NCBI RefSeq assembly: GCF_009728995.1
Contig: NZ_VTZW01000002.1
Location: 1 to 64,000, forward strand
Reading direction: 5' to 3'
Source: Streptomonospora sp. PA3
Lineage (GTDB): Bacteria > Actinomycetota > Actinomycetes > Streptosporangiales > Streptosporangiaceae
Length of the DNA: 64,000 nt
Part shown: positions 35,466-43,472 of the stretch, piece after piece
Position numbering within the stretch: the first letter of the stretch is position 1
Layout of the letters: every line of letters begins with the position of its first letter
Made by a program: the position numbers and the translations under genes
The notes under the pieces: model-generated
What the model was told of the DNA's origin: nothing
Databases searched by the model: none
The model's input: only the letters and a program-made list of their open reading frames with translations

Positions 35466-37397
35466 GTGCCCGCTGTGCCCGTTGAGCCGGACGACATCGA
35501 GGCGATCGTGCAGCACGCCGCGGCCATCTACCGCGAGGCGGAGCTGGCCCTGTACCGTCAGCTCGCCCGCCACTTCCAGCGGTACCCCGGTGCGCCGGGG
35601 GCGGGCGCCGGCGAGGTCCGGCTAGAGGCGATCGGGCAACTGCGCCGGTCGGTCGAGTCGATCCAGGCGGCCCTGGAGGCGGACGGGTCCGCGGCGCTGC
35701 GCGAGTCGATCGCCGCGGCGTGGCGGCTGGGCGACCGCTCGGCGCTGGTGGATCTGCCGCGCGCCTGGTGGCCGGAGTCGGGCATCGGTGACGCCGCCGC
35801 GGCGGCGCGTGCGGTGGTGCCGCAGTCGGGGGCTATCGAGTCGCTGGCGTCGGCGCTGGTGCGCGACGTCGGCCGCGTCGTCTCCAACATCCTGAGAGAC
35901 GTCTTCGACGCCTACCGCGAGACCGTCGCCGGGGCCACCGCCCGCATGCTCGCCGGCGGGCAGACCCGCCGCGAGGCCACACAGGCAGCGTGGTCGGCGC
36001 TCGTCGATCGCGGCATCGTGGGTTTCCAGGATCGCGCCGGGCGCATGTGGCGGCTGCACTCCTATGCGGAGATGGCAGTGCGCACCGCCAGCGCGCGGGC
36101 CGCCGTGCAGGGCCAGACCGACCGGCTCGGATCGCTGGGCGTCGACCTGGTGTACGTGTCCGACCATGCCCAGCAGTGCCCGCTCTGCCGCCCGTGGGAG
36201 TCCACCATCCTGCACCGGGTGGCCGGGCCGTCGGGTCGGATCACGGTGCCGCACGCGCTGTCGGGCGAGCCGATCGAGGTCGACGTCGCCGGATCGCTGC
36301 CCGAGGCCAGGGCCGCCGGGCTGTTCCATCCCAACTGCCGTCACAGCGTGTCCGCCTACCTGCCCGGCGTCACCCGCATACCCGAGCCGCGCGACCAGGA
36401 CCCCGACGCCTACGAGGCCCGCATGCGGCAGCGCTACCTGGAGCGGCAGATCCGCAAGGCCAAAGCGCAGGAGGCGGCCGCGCTCGACGACGACGCGCGC
36501 AAGGCCGCGCGCAAGAAGATCCGCGCGCGGCAGGCCGCCCTCCGCGACCACCTCGCCGACAACCCCAGCCTGAAACGCCTGAGGTACCGAGAACAGCTCG
36601 GCGCGGGCAGCACGCCGCCGCCGGACCGCCGCGACGACGCTGTCACCCCGCTCGGCCCCGACGTGCAGCCCGACCTCCTCGGCGGCGGGCAGCTCGCCAC
36701 GCCCAGCACGCGCCGCGACGAGCCCGCGCCCGCCGACGAGCAGGCGCCGGCCGCCGGGGCGGGGCAGACCGAGCTGGGCGAGCTGACCACGGCGGAGCTG
36801 CGCGCCATGACGGATGGCGAGCTGGAGGCGCGCGCGCTGGACTTCGTGCGCAGCGGCGCCGACTGGGACAGCCCCGGCCTGCGCCGGTTCCGCCGCGAGC
36901 TGGACCGCCGCGACCGGGCGGCACGGCAGCGCGAGGAACGCCGCCAGACCCGCGAGCAGCGGGAGGCCGAGCAGCACGCCGCGATGGCGGAGCTGGTCGA
37001 GCAGGGCGTCCCATGGGATGAGGCGGCCGCCGAGGTGCTGGGACAGCCGGTCGAGGCGATCCGCCGCAGGATGTTCACGCAGGAGCAGCGCGCGGGCGCC
37101 GACGACCGGCGCTCGTTCCAGCAGCTCGCGCGTGAGCAGTACCGGCTCTACATCGAACGCCGCTACGTGGAGGCGGAGACCGAGCTGCGCGGCGTCATGG
37201 TCAACGCCGCCGGAGAGCGGGCGGGCATCAACTACATGTCGTTGTTCTCCGGGCCGCGGTCACGCGTCGAGAAGTACGCCAGCGAGGAGCTGAAAAACTG
37301 GTTTGACCAGCACGGGCGCATGACATTCAGCGAATTCGTCGACTCCATCGAGCAGGGCCGCTATCGTGGCGGCACCGGCCGCGACTTCAACCGCTAG
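35466..37397 (+). CDS. Minor capsid / head morphogenesis protein with long C-terminal extension
   Basis: The 643-residue protein has the phage minor capsid protein 2-like fold in its first 330 residues. Key segments are MLAGGQTRREATQAAWSALVDRGI, the CPLCRPWE cysteine pair, and LFHPNCRHSVSAYLPG. A Lys/Arg/Glu-rich coiled coil follows (RQIRKAKAQEAAALDDDARK). The last 280 residues are a disordered linker, a coiled coil (DRAARQREERRQTREQ) and a compact end domain (YMSLFSGPRSRVEKYASEEL). The extension is much longer than the family core and may be an ejected or internal-head domain. Start is GTG 35466, with GTG 35475 possible. Confidence 0.85.
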   Translation: MPAVPVEPDDIEAIVQHAAAIYREAELALYRQLARHFQRYPGAPGAGAGEVRLEAIGQLRRSVESIQAALEADGSAALRESIAAAWRLGDRSALVDLPRAWWPESGIGDAAAAARAVVPQSGAIESLASALVRDVGRVVSNILRDVFDAYRETVAGATARMLAGGQTRREATQAAWSALVDRGIVGFQDRAGRMWRLHSYAEMAVRTASARAAVQGQTDRLGSLGVDLVYVSDHAQQCPLCRPWESTILHRVAGPSGRITVPHALSGEPIEVDVAGSLPEARAAGLFHPNCRHSVSAYLPGVTRIPEPRDQDPDAYEARMRQRYLERQIRKAKAQEAAALDDDARKAARKKIRARQAALRDHLADNPSLKRLRYREQLGAGSTPPPDRRDDAVTPLGPDVQPDLLGGGQLATPSTRRDEPAPADEQAPAAGAGQTELGELTTAELRAMTDGELEARALDFVRSGADWDSPGLRRFRRELDRRDRAARQREERRQTREQREAEQHAAMAELVEQGVPWDEAAAEVLGQPVEAIRRRMFTQEQRAGADDRRSFQQLAREQYRLYIERRYVEAETELRGVMVNAAGERAGINYMSLFSGPRSRVEKYASEELKNWFDQHGRMTFSEFVDSIEQGRYRGGTGRDFNR

Positions 37398-37406
37398 GGG
37401 TGCGCC

Positions 37407-37592
37407 GTGTCCTTCGCGCTCGACATCATTGACGCCTACGCCGCCGGCCGCCAGGCCGCCCAGGACGGGGCGCTCCGATCGACGTGCCCGCACGACCCGA
37501 ACGCCACCGATCCCCGCACCCGGAACGCGTTCGTCGCGTGGATGCGGGGATACGCCGAGATCACCCCGACCCCGGTCGACTACTCCGGCTGA
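37407..37592 (+). CDS. Rmf/CrpP-like small protein
   Basis: The 61-residue product contains AAGRQAAQDGALRSTCPHDP and TRNAFVAWMRGYAEI. This fits the short Rmf/CrpP fold (A-x-x-G-x-x-A-A...CP...F/W-x-x-W-x-x-G) seen in ribosome modulation factor and in many phage-encoded small proteins. Binding to ribosomes or nucleic acid is possible but unshown here. It lies after the minor capsid gene and overlaps the 3' end of the reverse-strand cluster by 13 bases. Confidence 0.7.
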   Translation: MSFALDIIDAYAAGRQAAQDGALRSTCPHDPNATDPRTRNAFVAWMRGYAEITPTPVDYSG

Positions 37593-37978
37593 GACGCCAG
37601 CGCCGACCGCAGCACGGGCACCTCCGCATACGTCAGCTCCAGGGCATCCGTCGCCGCGTGCCCGGCGTCGCGCAGGTAGTCCAGGGATGCCGCCCCAACA
37701 TCGCCCACGATGACGACCTGGTCGCCGTCGCGCCGCACCGCTACGTCCCGGACCTCGCCGAGGCTGTCGGGAGTGTGCTCCTCACGCCAGGCGTCGACCC
37801 GGTCGAGGCACGCAAGCAGGTACGGGACGTCGGCTGCGTCGACGGCGAGCCCGTCATCGCGGACCGCGAACCGGCCGGGCTCGTCGACCCCGGTCGGGTC
37901 GTTGACGTAGAACGATTCGCGCCGCACCTCGACGCCCCATTCGCCCATGGCGTCGGTGCTGGTCAGGATCGCGCCCAT
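37580..37978 (-). CDS. Hypothetical protein, third gene of reverse-strand cluster
   Basis: The 132-residue product is an acidic alpha/beta protein: WGVEVRRESFYVNDPTGVDE, DVPYLLACLDRVDAW, EVRDVAVRRDGDQVVIVGDVG. A GGAGG site precedes ATG 37978. It follows the HTH gene closely. I do not recognise the family. Confidence 0.65.
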   Translation of the reverse strand: MGAILTSTDAMGEWGVEVRRESFYVNDPTGVDEPGRFAVRDDGLAVDAADVPYLLACLDRVDAWREEHTPDSLGEVRDVAVRRDGDQVVIVGDVGAASLDYLRDAGHAATDALELTYAEVPVLRSALASQPE

Positions 37979-37979
37979 G

Positions 37980-38225
37980 TCATGCCTCCTCTGTATTGGT
38001 GTGCGTGCGGGGACGGCCGCGCGCGGGCAGCCCGAACCACGCTCGAATGTCGTCGAGCTGGTCCTCGTCCCAGCCGGGCGAGGACCCCACGCGCACCCGC
38101 GGCACCGGGAATGGACGTGTGCTCTTGGGTCCGTGGCGGCGCAGCGAGGTCGTGATGGTGGACCGGTCGACACCGACCTCTGCCGCGACCTGCGCTGTGC
38201 TCAGGTACTCCCTGGTGCGCGCCAT
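37980..38225 (-). CDS. Helix-turn-helix protein, MerR/excisionase type
   Basis: The 81-residue product begins with YLSTAQVAAEVGVDRSTITTSLRRHG, a helix-turn-helix of the excisionase/MerR-like class, followed by DEDQLDDIRAWFGLPARGRPR. It could repress its own promoter or act as a recombination directionality factor. It lies in a three-gene reverse-strand cluster with ATGA overlap to the gene before it. Codon use matches the rest of the prophage. Confidence 0.75.
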   Translation of the reverse strand: MARTREYLSTAQVAAEVGVDRSTITTSLRRHGPKSTRPFPVPRVRVGSSPGWDEDQLDDIRAWFGLPARGRPRTHTNTEEA

Positions 38226-38407
38226 CAGACGCCGATCCCGAACAGCGCGCCGTCGGCGGGCTCGTCGAGGACGCGCATCGCGAACAGCGCGCCATTCCGC
38301 GGCTGCGGGGCCGCGGGCGTCTCGGCCTCGGCTTCGGCGATGGCGTCCCAGATGTCGACCTGCCCCCGCAACTGCTGGCACTCCCAGGTGGAGAACAGCG
38401 CGTCCAT
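38225..38407 (-). CDS. Hypothetical protein, first gene of reverse-strand cluster
   Basis: The 60-residue product begins MDALFSTWECQQLRGQVDIW and is acidic. Its TGA overlaps the HTH gene ATG. A strong promoter lies about 40 nt upstream. No family is recognised. Confidence 0.6.
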   Translation of the reverse strand: MDALFSTWECQQLRGQVDIWDAIAEAEAETPAAPQPRNGALFAMRVLDEPADGALFGIGV

Positions 38408-38419
38408 AACCGCCCCTAA

Positions 38420-38472
38420 CTGTCGCCGCTGCTGACAGGTAGGACGCTACGGGCGCCACGCTCACGTGTCAA
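38420..38472 (-). promoter_or_regulatory. Sigma-70-like promoter and dyad operator of the reverse-strand cluster
   Basis: On the minus strand TTGACA (38467-38472) and TAGCGT (38444-38449) are separated by 17 bp, close to the vegetative consensus. A dyad CTGTC-9-GACAG (38420-38438) lies over the expected transcription start. The HTH protein encoded in the cluster is the natural candidate to bind it. Confidence 0.75.
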
Positions 38473-38565
38473 CACCGAAGACAAAAATGGCCCCGTACCG
38501 AGTGCGGGCCGTCGTCATGCCCGGCCAGGCGCCGGACCCCACAACGCCCAGGAGGCGAACCACTC

Positions 38566-39417
38566 ATGACCACCACACTCCCCGTGCACCCCCGCACCGG
38601 CCTGCGCGCCATCGGCCACACCAGCCGCGGCCCCGTCTGGCCGCAGATGGGCGGCGACCCCACCGGCGCCCCCAGCGGCCAGTCCGGCGGCGACGGCCAG
38701 GCCCAGGGCGGCGGGCAGCAGCAGGGCGGCAGCAGCGACAGCGGCAGCACGCCGCCCGCCGGCGGCCAGCCCGCGCCGACCCCGCCCGCCGGCGCCCCCC
38801 AGCAGCAGTCCCAGCAGGGCCAGACCGGCGCGCAGCAGCAGAGCGGCGGCCAGCAGGGCGGCGACGGCGACGACCTCGCCCAGCTCTCCCAGGCCGACCT
38901 CGCGCGCATGGTCCGCGACCTCCGCAAGGAGAACGCGTCCGCCCGCACGAACGCCAAGCAACAGGCGGCCGACGACGCGCGGCAGGACTTCGCCCAGAAG
39001 ATCGGCAAGGCCCTCGGGCTCGTCACCGACGACCAGCAGAAGGCCGACCCCGACAAGCTCGCCGAGCAGCTCAGCAACGAGCGCCGCGAACGCTACGCCG
39101 AGAAGGCCGCCCGCGCCGCCGACCTCGACCCCGACCGGCTACTCGACTCCCGCGAGTTCGAGGGCAAGCTCCGCAAGCTCGACCCCGCAGCGTCCGACTT
39201 CCAGACCGCGCTCAACGCGCTGGTCAAGGAGTACAAGGACGACCCCCGATACAAGACCACCAGCACCGGCCAGGCGCCGGCGCGCTCCGGCGGCGACTTC
39301 TCCGGCGGGCCCGGAAACACGCCGACCTTCACCCGCGAGCAGATCGCTCGCATGACACCCGCCGAGTACGCCAAGAACCGCGACGCGATCATGGCGCAGC
39401 TCAGCAAGAGCAAGTAA
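38566..39417 (+). CDS. Capsid scaffolding protein
   Basis: The 283-residue product has a long Gly/Gln/Ser/Pro-rich disordered N-terminus (residues 25-105), then a charged helical region (LARMVRDLRKENASARTNAK, LAEQLSNERRERYAEKAARA) and a short C-terminal end (REQIARMTPAEYAKNRDAIM). This is the usual scaffold layout, and the gene lies directly before the major capsid gene. Confidence 0.85.
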   Translation: MTTTLPVHPRTGLRAIGHTSRGPVWPQMGGDPTGAPSGQSGGDGQAQGGGQQQGGSSDSGSTPPAGGQPAPTPPAGAPQQQSQQGQTGAQQQSGGQQGGDGDDLAQLSQADLARMVRDLRKENASARTNAKQQAADDARQDFAQKIGKALGLVTDDQQKADPDKLAEQLSNERRERYAEKAARAADLDPDRLLDSREFEGKLRKLDPAASDFQTALNALVKEYKDDPRYKTTSTGQAPARSGGDFSGGPGNTPTFTREQIARMTPAEYAKNRDAIMAQLSKSK

Positions 39418-39429
39418 GGAGACGCCAGC

Positions 39430-40287
39430 ATGGCGCTGGACAACTTCACGCCCGAGATCTGGGCCCGCGAGATCCTGTTCTACCTCGACAAGAGCCTGGT
39501 CTGGGCCCAGGAGGGCGTGGTCAACCGCGACTACGAGGGCGAGATCAGCCAGGCCGGCGACACCGTCCACATCAACCAGGTCGGCCCCGTCACCGTCGGC
39601 GACTACACCAAGAACACCGCCATCACCGACCCCGAGGTGCTGACCTCCACACAGCGGGACCTCGTCATCGACCAGGCCAAGTTCGTGAACTTCATGGTCG
39701 ATGACATCGACGCCGCACAGAACCGACCCAAGGTCATGCAGACCGCCATGGGCCGCGCCGCCTACGGCCTGCGCGACGTGGCAGACCAGTACGTCGCCGG
39801 GCTCTACACCGGCGTGGCCGCGGCCAACGTGATCGGCACCGACGCGGCCCCGATCACGATCACGCCGACGGGCTCCACCAGCGCCTACGACCAGCTCGTC
39901 GACCTCGGCACCGCCCTGGACGAGGCCAACGTGCCCACTGAGGGGCGGTGGGCGATCGCCGCACCGGCGTTCGTCAACATGCTGGCCAAGGACGACCGGT
40001 TCACCTCGTCGGGCGACGGCGCTTCGGCGCAGGTCCGCCGCAACGGATTCGCCGGGTCCGCCGCTGGATTCGACGTGATGAAGTCGAACAACTCGCCGTC
40101 GGCGACCTCGCAGAAGGTCGTGACCGGCATCCCGGCCGCGATCAGCTACGCCGAGCAGATCCCGGTCAGCGCCCTTGAGGCGTACCGCCCCGAGAAGTTT
40201 TTCAGCGACGCGGTCAAGGGTCTGCACCTCTACGGCGCCAAGTTGGTCGAACCGTCCGGCATCGCTGTCCTGCACTACACGATCTAG
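39430..40287 (+). CDS. Major capsid protein, P22 coat-like
   Basis: The 285-residue protein starts LDNFTPEIWAREILFYLDKS and has VVNRDYEGEISQAGDTVHIN and VTVGDYTKNTAITDPEVLT. These match the P22 coat/HK97-fold family found in many actinobacterial siphoviruses. The later AYGLRDVADQYVAGLYTGVA and PAFVNMLAKDDRF segments fit the same family. It forms the capsid shell. Confidence 0.92.
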   Translation: MALDNFTPEIWAREILFYLDKSLVWAQEGVVNRDYEGEISQAGDTVHINQVGPVTVGDYTKNTAITDPEVLTSTQRDLVIDQAKFVNFMVDDIDAAQNRPKVMQTAMGRAAYGLRDVADQYVAGLYTGVAAANVIGTDAAPITITPTGSTSAYDQLVDLGTALDEANVPTEGRWAIAAPAFVNMLAKDDRFTSSGDGASAQVRRNGFAGSAAGFDVMKSNNSPSATSQKVVTGIPAAISYAEQIPVSALEAYRPEKFFSDAVKGLHLYGAKLVEPSGIAVLHYTI

Positions 40288-40296
40288 GAGGCCCGA

Positions 40297-40563
40297 GTGC
40301 AGTACTACAAGCACACCCAAACAGGGCAGGTGTACGGCGCCGACGAGCGCACGCGGCCGCCCGCCAGCTTCTACGAGTCGCGTGTGGGCGACAACGGCAA
40401 GCCCGAGTTCGTCAAGGTGGCCGCGCCCAAGGGGCGCAAGGCGACCTCGGCGAAGGGCGACACCAAGGCACCCGACAGCGGCCAGGAGAACGGCGACGGC
40501 GGCCAGGGCGACGGCGACGGCGGCCAGGGCGACGGCGACGGCTCGGAGAAGGGCGGTGACTGA
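40297..40563 (+). CDS. Small acidic head protein (88 residues)
   Basis: The product starts QYYKHTQTGQVYGADERT and ends in a repetitive GDGGQGDGDGGQGDGDG tail. A short head decoration or accessory role is possible given the place between capsid and connector genes. It overlaps the next gene by one base. Confidence 0.6.
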   Translation: MQYYKHTQTGQVYGADERTRPPASFYESRVGDNGKPEFVKVAAPKGRKATSAKGDTKAPDSGQENGDGGQGDGDGGQGDGDGSEKGGD

Positions 40564-40766
40564 TGCCGCTGTATGAGTACCGGCAGGGCGGGCGCGTGAT
40601 CGAGCGCGTCCGCACCGTCGCAGGCAAGTTCGAGGACACCCGGCTCGGCCTCGCCGCCCTGGACCGCGCGAAGCACAGCGAGGCGGACGGCTGGCACAAG
40701 GTCGACGAGCAGGCCGCCGAGGGCGACCAGCAGCCCGCGGAGGCCGCGGACGCCGACGGGGGGTGA
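40563..40766 (+). CDS. Small head protein (67 residues)
   Basis: The product begins PLYEYRQGGRVIERVRTVAG and ends in an acidic Ala/Glu/Gln tail, resembling the previous small protein in layout. No function is assigned beyond the virion-gene context. Confidence 0.6.
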   Translation: MPLYEYRQGGRVIERVRTVAGKFEDTRLGLAALDRAKHSEADGWHKVDEQAAEGDQQPAEAADADGG

Positions 40767-40770
40767 CCCC

Positions 40771-41157
40771 GTGGCGTATGCGACCACCGAGGAGCTGACC
40801 GCCTACCTCGGCACCGCCCCCGACGGCGCTCAGCGCATGCTCGACCGTGCGACGCGGCTCGTCGACCAGGCGCTCATCTCCGCCCGGTACGACCCGGCCG
40901 ACCCCGACGTCATCGACGCGCTGCGCTCGGCGACGCTGGAGCAATGCGCGGAGTGGGATGAGGCAGGGTCCGACGGCACGCAGGCGTCGGACCCCTCAGC
41001 CTGGCAGACCGTCTCGGCAGGCAGCATCAGCATGTCGCGGGCGGGCGGGCGCACCGGCGAGCGTCTGTCCGTGACACAGCACCTCGGCCACCAGGCGTGG
41101 CTGGTGCTCCAGCAGGCCGGACTGACCGGGCACGCGCCGCGGTCGGGGTGGTGCTGA
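40771..41157 (+). CDS. Head-tail connector (adaptor) protein
   Basis: The 128-residue product begins AYATTEELTAYLGTAPDGAQ followed by MLDRATRLVDQALISARYDP, the pattern of gp15/gp6-like adaptor proteins. The position after the capsid module supports the call. Confidence 0.75.
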   Translation: MAYATTEELTAYLGTAPDGAQRMLDRATRLVDQALISARYDPADPDVIDALRSATLEQCAEWDEAGSDGTQASDPSAWQTVSAGSISMSRAGGRTGERLSVTQHLGHQAWLVLQQAGLTGHAPRSGWC

Positions 41158-41492
41158 TGCCCGGCACGATCCCCGGGTGGATGCTGCGCCGCATGGGCTG
41201 GGATATCACCGTCGAGCCGTACCAGGGGGCGGGCGCGTATGGGCCGACGTATGGGGCGCCGGTGGCGGTGCGGGCGCTGATGGACGCTGGCCGCCGCCTG
41301 GTGCGCGGCGACGACGGATCCGAGGTGGTCTCGGAGACCACCCTGCGCGTCCGCCTCGCCGACGCCGTCAGCTTTCCCGCGCATAGCAGGGTGACGCTAC
41401 CCGACGGCACCACGCCGACCGTGATCACCACCAGCCGCCATGACGGCCGCGGCCTGCCCGTCCCGTCACACCTGGAGGTGGCCCTGACGTGA
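41157..41492 (+). CDS. Head-tail connector (stopper-like) protein
   Basis: The 111-residue strand-rich product contains MLRRMGWDITVEPYQGAGAY and ADAVSFPAHSRVTLPDGTTP. The size, beta composition and order between adaptor and tail-completion genes suggest a stopper. Its ATG overlaps the previous stop. Confidence 0.65.
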   Translation: MPGTIPGWMLRRMGWDITVEPYQGAGAYGPTYGAPVAVRALMDAGRRLVRGDDGSEVVSETTLRVRLADAVSFPAHSRVTLPDGTTPTVITTSRHDGRGLPVPSHLEVALT

Positions 41493-41839
41493 CCTCCGCG
41501 CACTTCCGCCCGAACATCGCGCCTGCCCAGCGGGCGGGCCGCGAGGGCGCCGAGGTCGGGCTCGGCAAGGGGCTCGAATACCTGCTCGGCGAATCTGACC
41601 GCCTGGTGCCGCTGGAGGAGGGCACCCTACAGCGGTCCGGCACCACCGATCAGGACGGCCTGTCCGGCACCGTCTCCTACGACACGGTGTACGCGGCCCG
41701 GCAGCACGAGGAGCTGACCTGGCGCCACGACCCCGGCCGCCAGGCTAAATACCTGGAGCAGCCGGCCAGCGATCCGAGCACGCATCGCACGATCGAGGCC
41801 CTGATCGGCGCCGAGATCCGACGCAGACTCAGGGGGTGA
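41489..41839 (+). CDS. HK97 gp10-like / tail completion protein
   Basis: The 116-residue product contains GLEYLLGESDRLVPLEEGTL and GTVSYDTVYAARQHEELTWRHDPGRQAKYLEQ, the typical VPxxxGxL...YAxxQHE pattern of minor capsid/tail-completion proteins. It starts with GTG and overlaps the previous gene by four bases. Confidence 0.75.
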   Translation: MTSAHFRPNIAPAQRAGREGAEVGLGKGLEYLLGESDRLVPLEEGTLQRSGTTDQDGLSGTVSYDTVYAARQHEELTWRHDPGRQAKYLEQPASDPSTHRTIEALIGAEIRRRLRG

Positions 41840-41846
41840 GGCCCGC

Positions 41847-42257
41847 GTGACCCTCACCGAGGAGGTCGCCGCCCTGCTCGCCGAGCTGGGCGTCGGCACC
41901 TACCACGCCGACGGCACACCGGGCGGCACCATCTACCTCACCACCCTGCCCGACACCCCAGACGTCGCCCTGTCGGTGGCCCGCTACGGCGCCGGCGCCG
42001 AGGGCGACATCCGCAACGGCTGGCACGAGCCCCGGATGCAGCTGCGCGCCCGCGGCACCGCGACCGACGCCCGCACGGGCGAGCAGCTGGCGCAGGCCGC
42101 CTACGGGGCGATGCACGGGCTCGCCGGCCGCACGCTGGCGGGCGGTACGTGGCTGGCTCTGGCGGTGGGGCTCCAGTCGGGGCCGGTGTACATGGGCCGC
42201 GACCAGTCCGGGCGGCACGAGCACGTGGTGAACCTGCGCATCGCCATCGAACGCTGA
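41847..42257 (+). CDS. Tail terminator / minor capsid protein
   Basis: The 136-residue product (LTEEVAALLAELGVGTYHAD; VALSVARYGAGAE; QLRARGTATDARTGEQLAQA) fits the bacteriophage minor capsid protein family (PF12691), which works as tail terminator. The order ahead of the tail tube gene agrees. Confidence 0.78.
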   Translation: MTLTEEVAALLAELGVGTYHADGTPGGTIYLTTLPDTPDVALSVARYGAGAEGDIRNGWHEPRMQLRARGTATDARTGEQLAQAAYGAMHGLAGRTLAGGTWLALAVGLQSGPVYMGRDQSGRHEHVVNLRIAIER

Positions 42258-42314
42258 CCACCATCGCGCCCCCGTGTCGGGGGCGCCCCAGTATGCAGTG
42301 AGGAGGTGTCCGCC

Positions 42315-42770
42315 ATGGCCCCGACCAGGGTGCCCGCGCGCGACATCATTATCCAGGTCTCCGACGGGGCCGCTACCCCGGTTTGGACCGAGATCGGCGG
42401 GCTCACGTCGGCGATCATCAACAAGTCGGAGAACGAGGAAGCACCCAGCGCCGCGACCTTCGACAGCGGCGGCCATCACGAGGAGGACGTGCTGCAGCGC
42501 GGCGCCATGGTGACCATGGTCGGCCAGATGCTCCAGGACGCGACCACGGGCGAGCTGGACCCTGGGCAGGCGCTGTGCGAGACCAACGCTCAGGGCGTGG
42601 GCGCGGCGTCGCATGGCGCCTACCGCTTCAGGTACCCCAGCGACACCAACTGGACCGTTTGGGACGCCACCACCCGAATCGGCGAAATCGGCGGCGAAAC
42701 GAACGGTTTCGCCGCCTGGAACTGCACACTGCGCAGGTCCGGGCCGTCGACGTCTGAGGCGGTCGTCTGA
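42315..42770 (+). CDS. Major tail (tube) protein
   Basis: The 151-residue product begins APTRVPARDIIIQVSDGAAT and is rich in strands, with the WTEIGGLTSAIINKSENEEA and NGFAAWNCTLRRSG segments. Size and position just before the chaperone pair indicate the tail tube. ATG 42315 is chosen because AGGAGG lies 8 nt upstream. Confidence 0.8.
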   Translation: MAPTRVPARDIIIQVSDGAATPVWTEIGGLTSAIINKSENEEAPSAATFDSGGHHEEDVLQRGAMVTMVGQMLQDATTGELDPGQALCETNAQGVGAASHGAYRFRYPSDTNWTVWDATTRIGEIGGETNGFAAWNCTLRRSGPSTSEAVV

Positions 42771-42772
42771 GC

Positions 42773-43315
42773 ATGGATGTCGAGGAGTCGATCAGGCGCG
42801 CCGAGGAGATCCACGCCGAGAAGGACGCCGCCGAGCAGGCTGAACAGCAGCAGGCCGACGAGCGGACGTTCGACGAGTTCTGGTCCGAGGTCGAGTCCCG
42901 CCGGCGGGTCGAGTACACGACCATCCGGGGGGTGCGGGTGCAGGTGCCCGCACCCGGACAGCTGACGATGCGGCTGCGCCGCATCCTGGACCGGGCGAGG
43001 TCTCAGCAGCGCCTCACCACCGAGCCGGAGCTGCACGCCGCCATCGGCGACATGTACGGCGAGGGCGCCCTGGAGGCGTGGATCGAGCGCGGGCTGATGG
43101 TCGAGCAGCTCGCCGTGATCCTGGCATGGGGGTTGGCGCAGACTCAGGGCCGCCCCATCTCATGGGAGCGGGCCTATGAGGCGGTGCAGGCGGGAAAAGC
43201 GAAGGTGGCGGCGGCGGCGGCCGGAAAGAATCCTGGTTCGATAAAGCCATCCGGCGGCACTGGTGGGCGATCGAGGGGTGGCTCACGGCGCAGGGGTGGA
43301 CGCCGGAAGAAATAG
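42773..43315 (+). CDS. Tail assembly chaperone, gpG-like (zero frame)
   Basis: The 180-residue product is helical and charged (EESIRRAEEIHAEKDAAEQA; QLTMRLRRILDRARSQQ; LMVEQLAVILAWGLAQT). It ends in a Gly/Arg/Ser-rich tail after the slippery site, as expected for the zero-frame product of a gpG/gpGT pair. It should coat the tape measure during tail assembly. Confidence 0.85.
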   Translation: MDVEESIRRAEEIHAEKDAAEQAEQQQADERTFDEFWSEVESRRRVEYTTIRGVRVQVPAPGQLTMRLRRILDRARSQQRLTTEPELHAAIGDMYGEGALEAWIERGLMVEQLAVILAWGLAQTQGRPISWERAYEAVQAGKAKVAAAAAGKNPGSIKPSGGTGGRSRGGSRRRGGRRKK

Positions 43316-43449
43316 CGGACCTCCCGGTGCGCCAATTCGAGAATCTCGTTTTGGCCATGCCGGAGGATTCTCGATTCTGGCAGCTCGTGAGCCGGGAACC
43401 GAAAACCGTCTCGGGCGAGGCCGCCCGCAGCGCACTCCGTAATCTATAG
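42773..43449 (+). CDS. Tail assembly chaperone fusion gpGT by -1 frameshift
   Basis: After codon AAG at 43226-43228, a slip of one base back at C-GGA-AAG (43222-43228) leads into a frame encoding ESWFDKAIRRHWWAIEGWLT and FWQLVSREPKTVSGEAARSA up to TAG 43449. The fusion has about 225 residues. The extension has typical gpT composition (Trp-rich, MPEDSRFW), has no start codon of its own with a ribosome site, and fills the gap before the tape measure gene. Confidence 0.8.
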
Positions 43450-43472
43450 AGCGCATTGGGGGTGATGCCCCC

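Noticed and set aside
38466-39704. A 412-residue frame overlapping the scaffold and capsid genes
   Set aside because: It is the out-of-frame reading of two well-supported virion genes.
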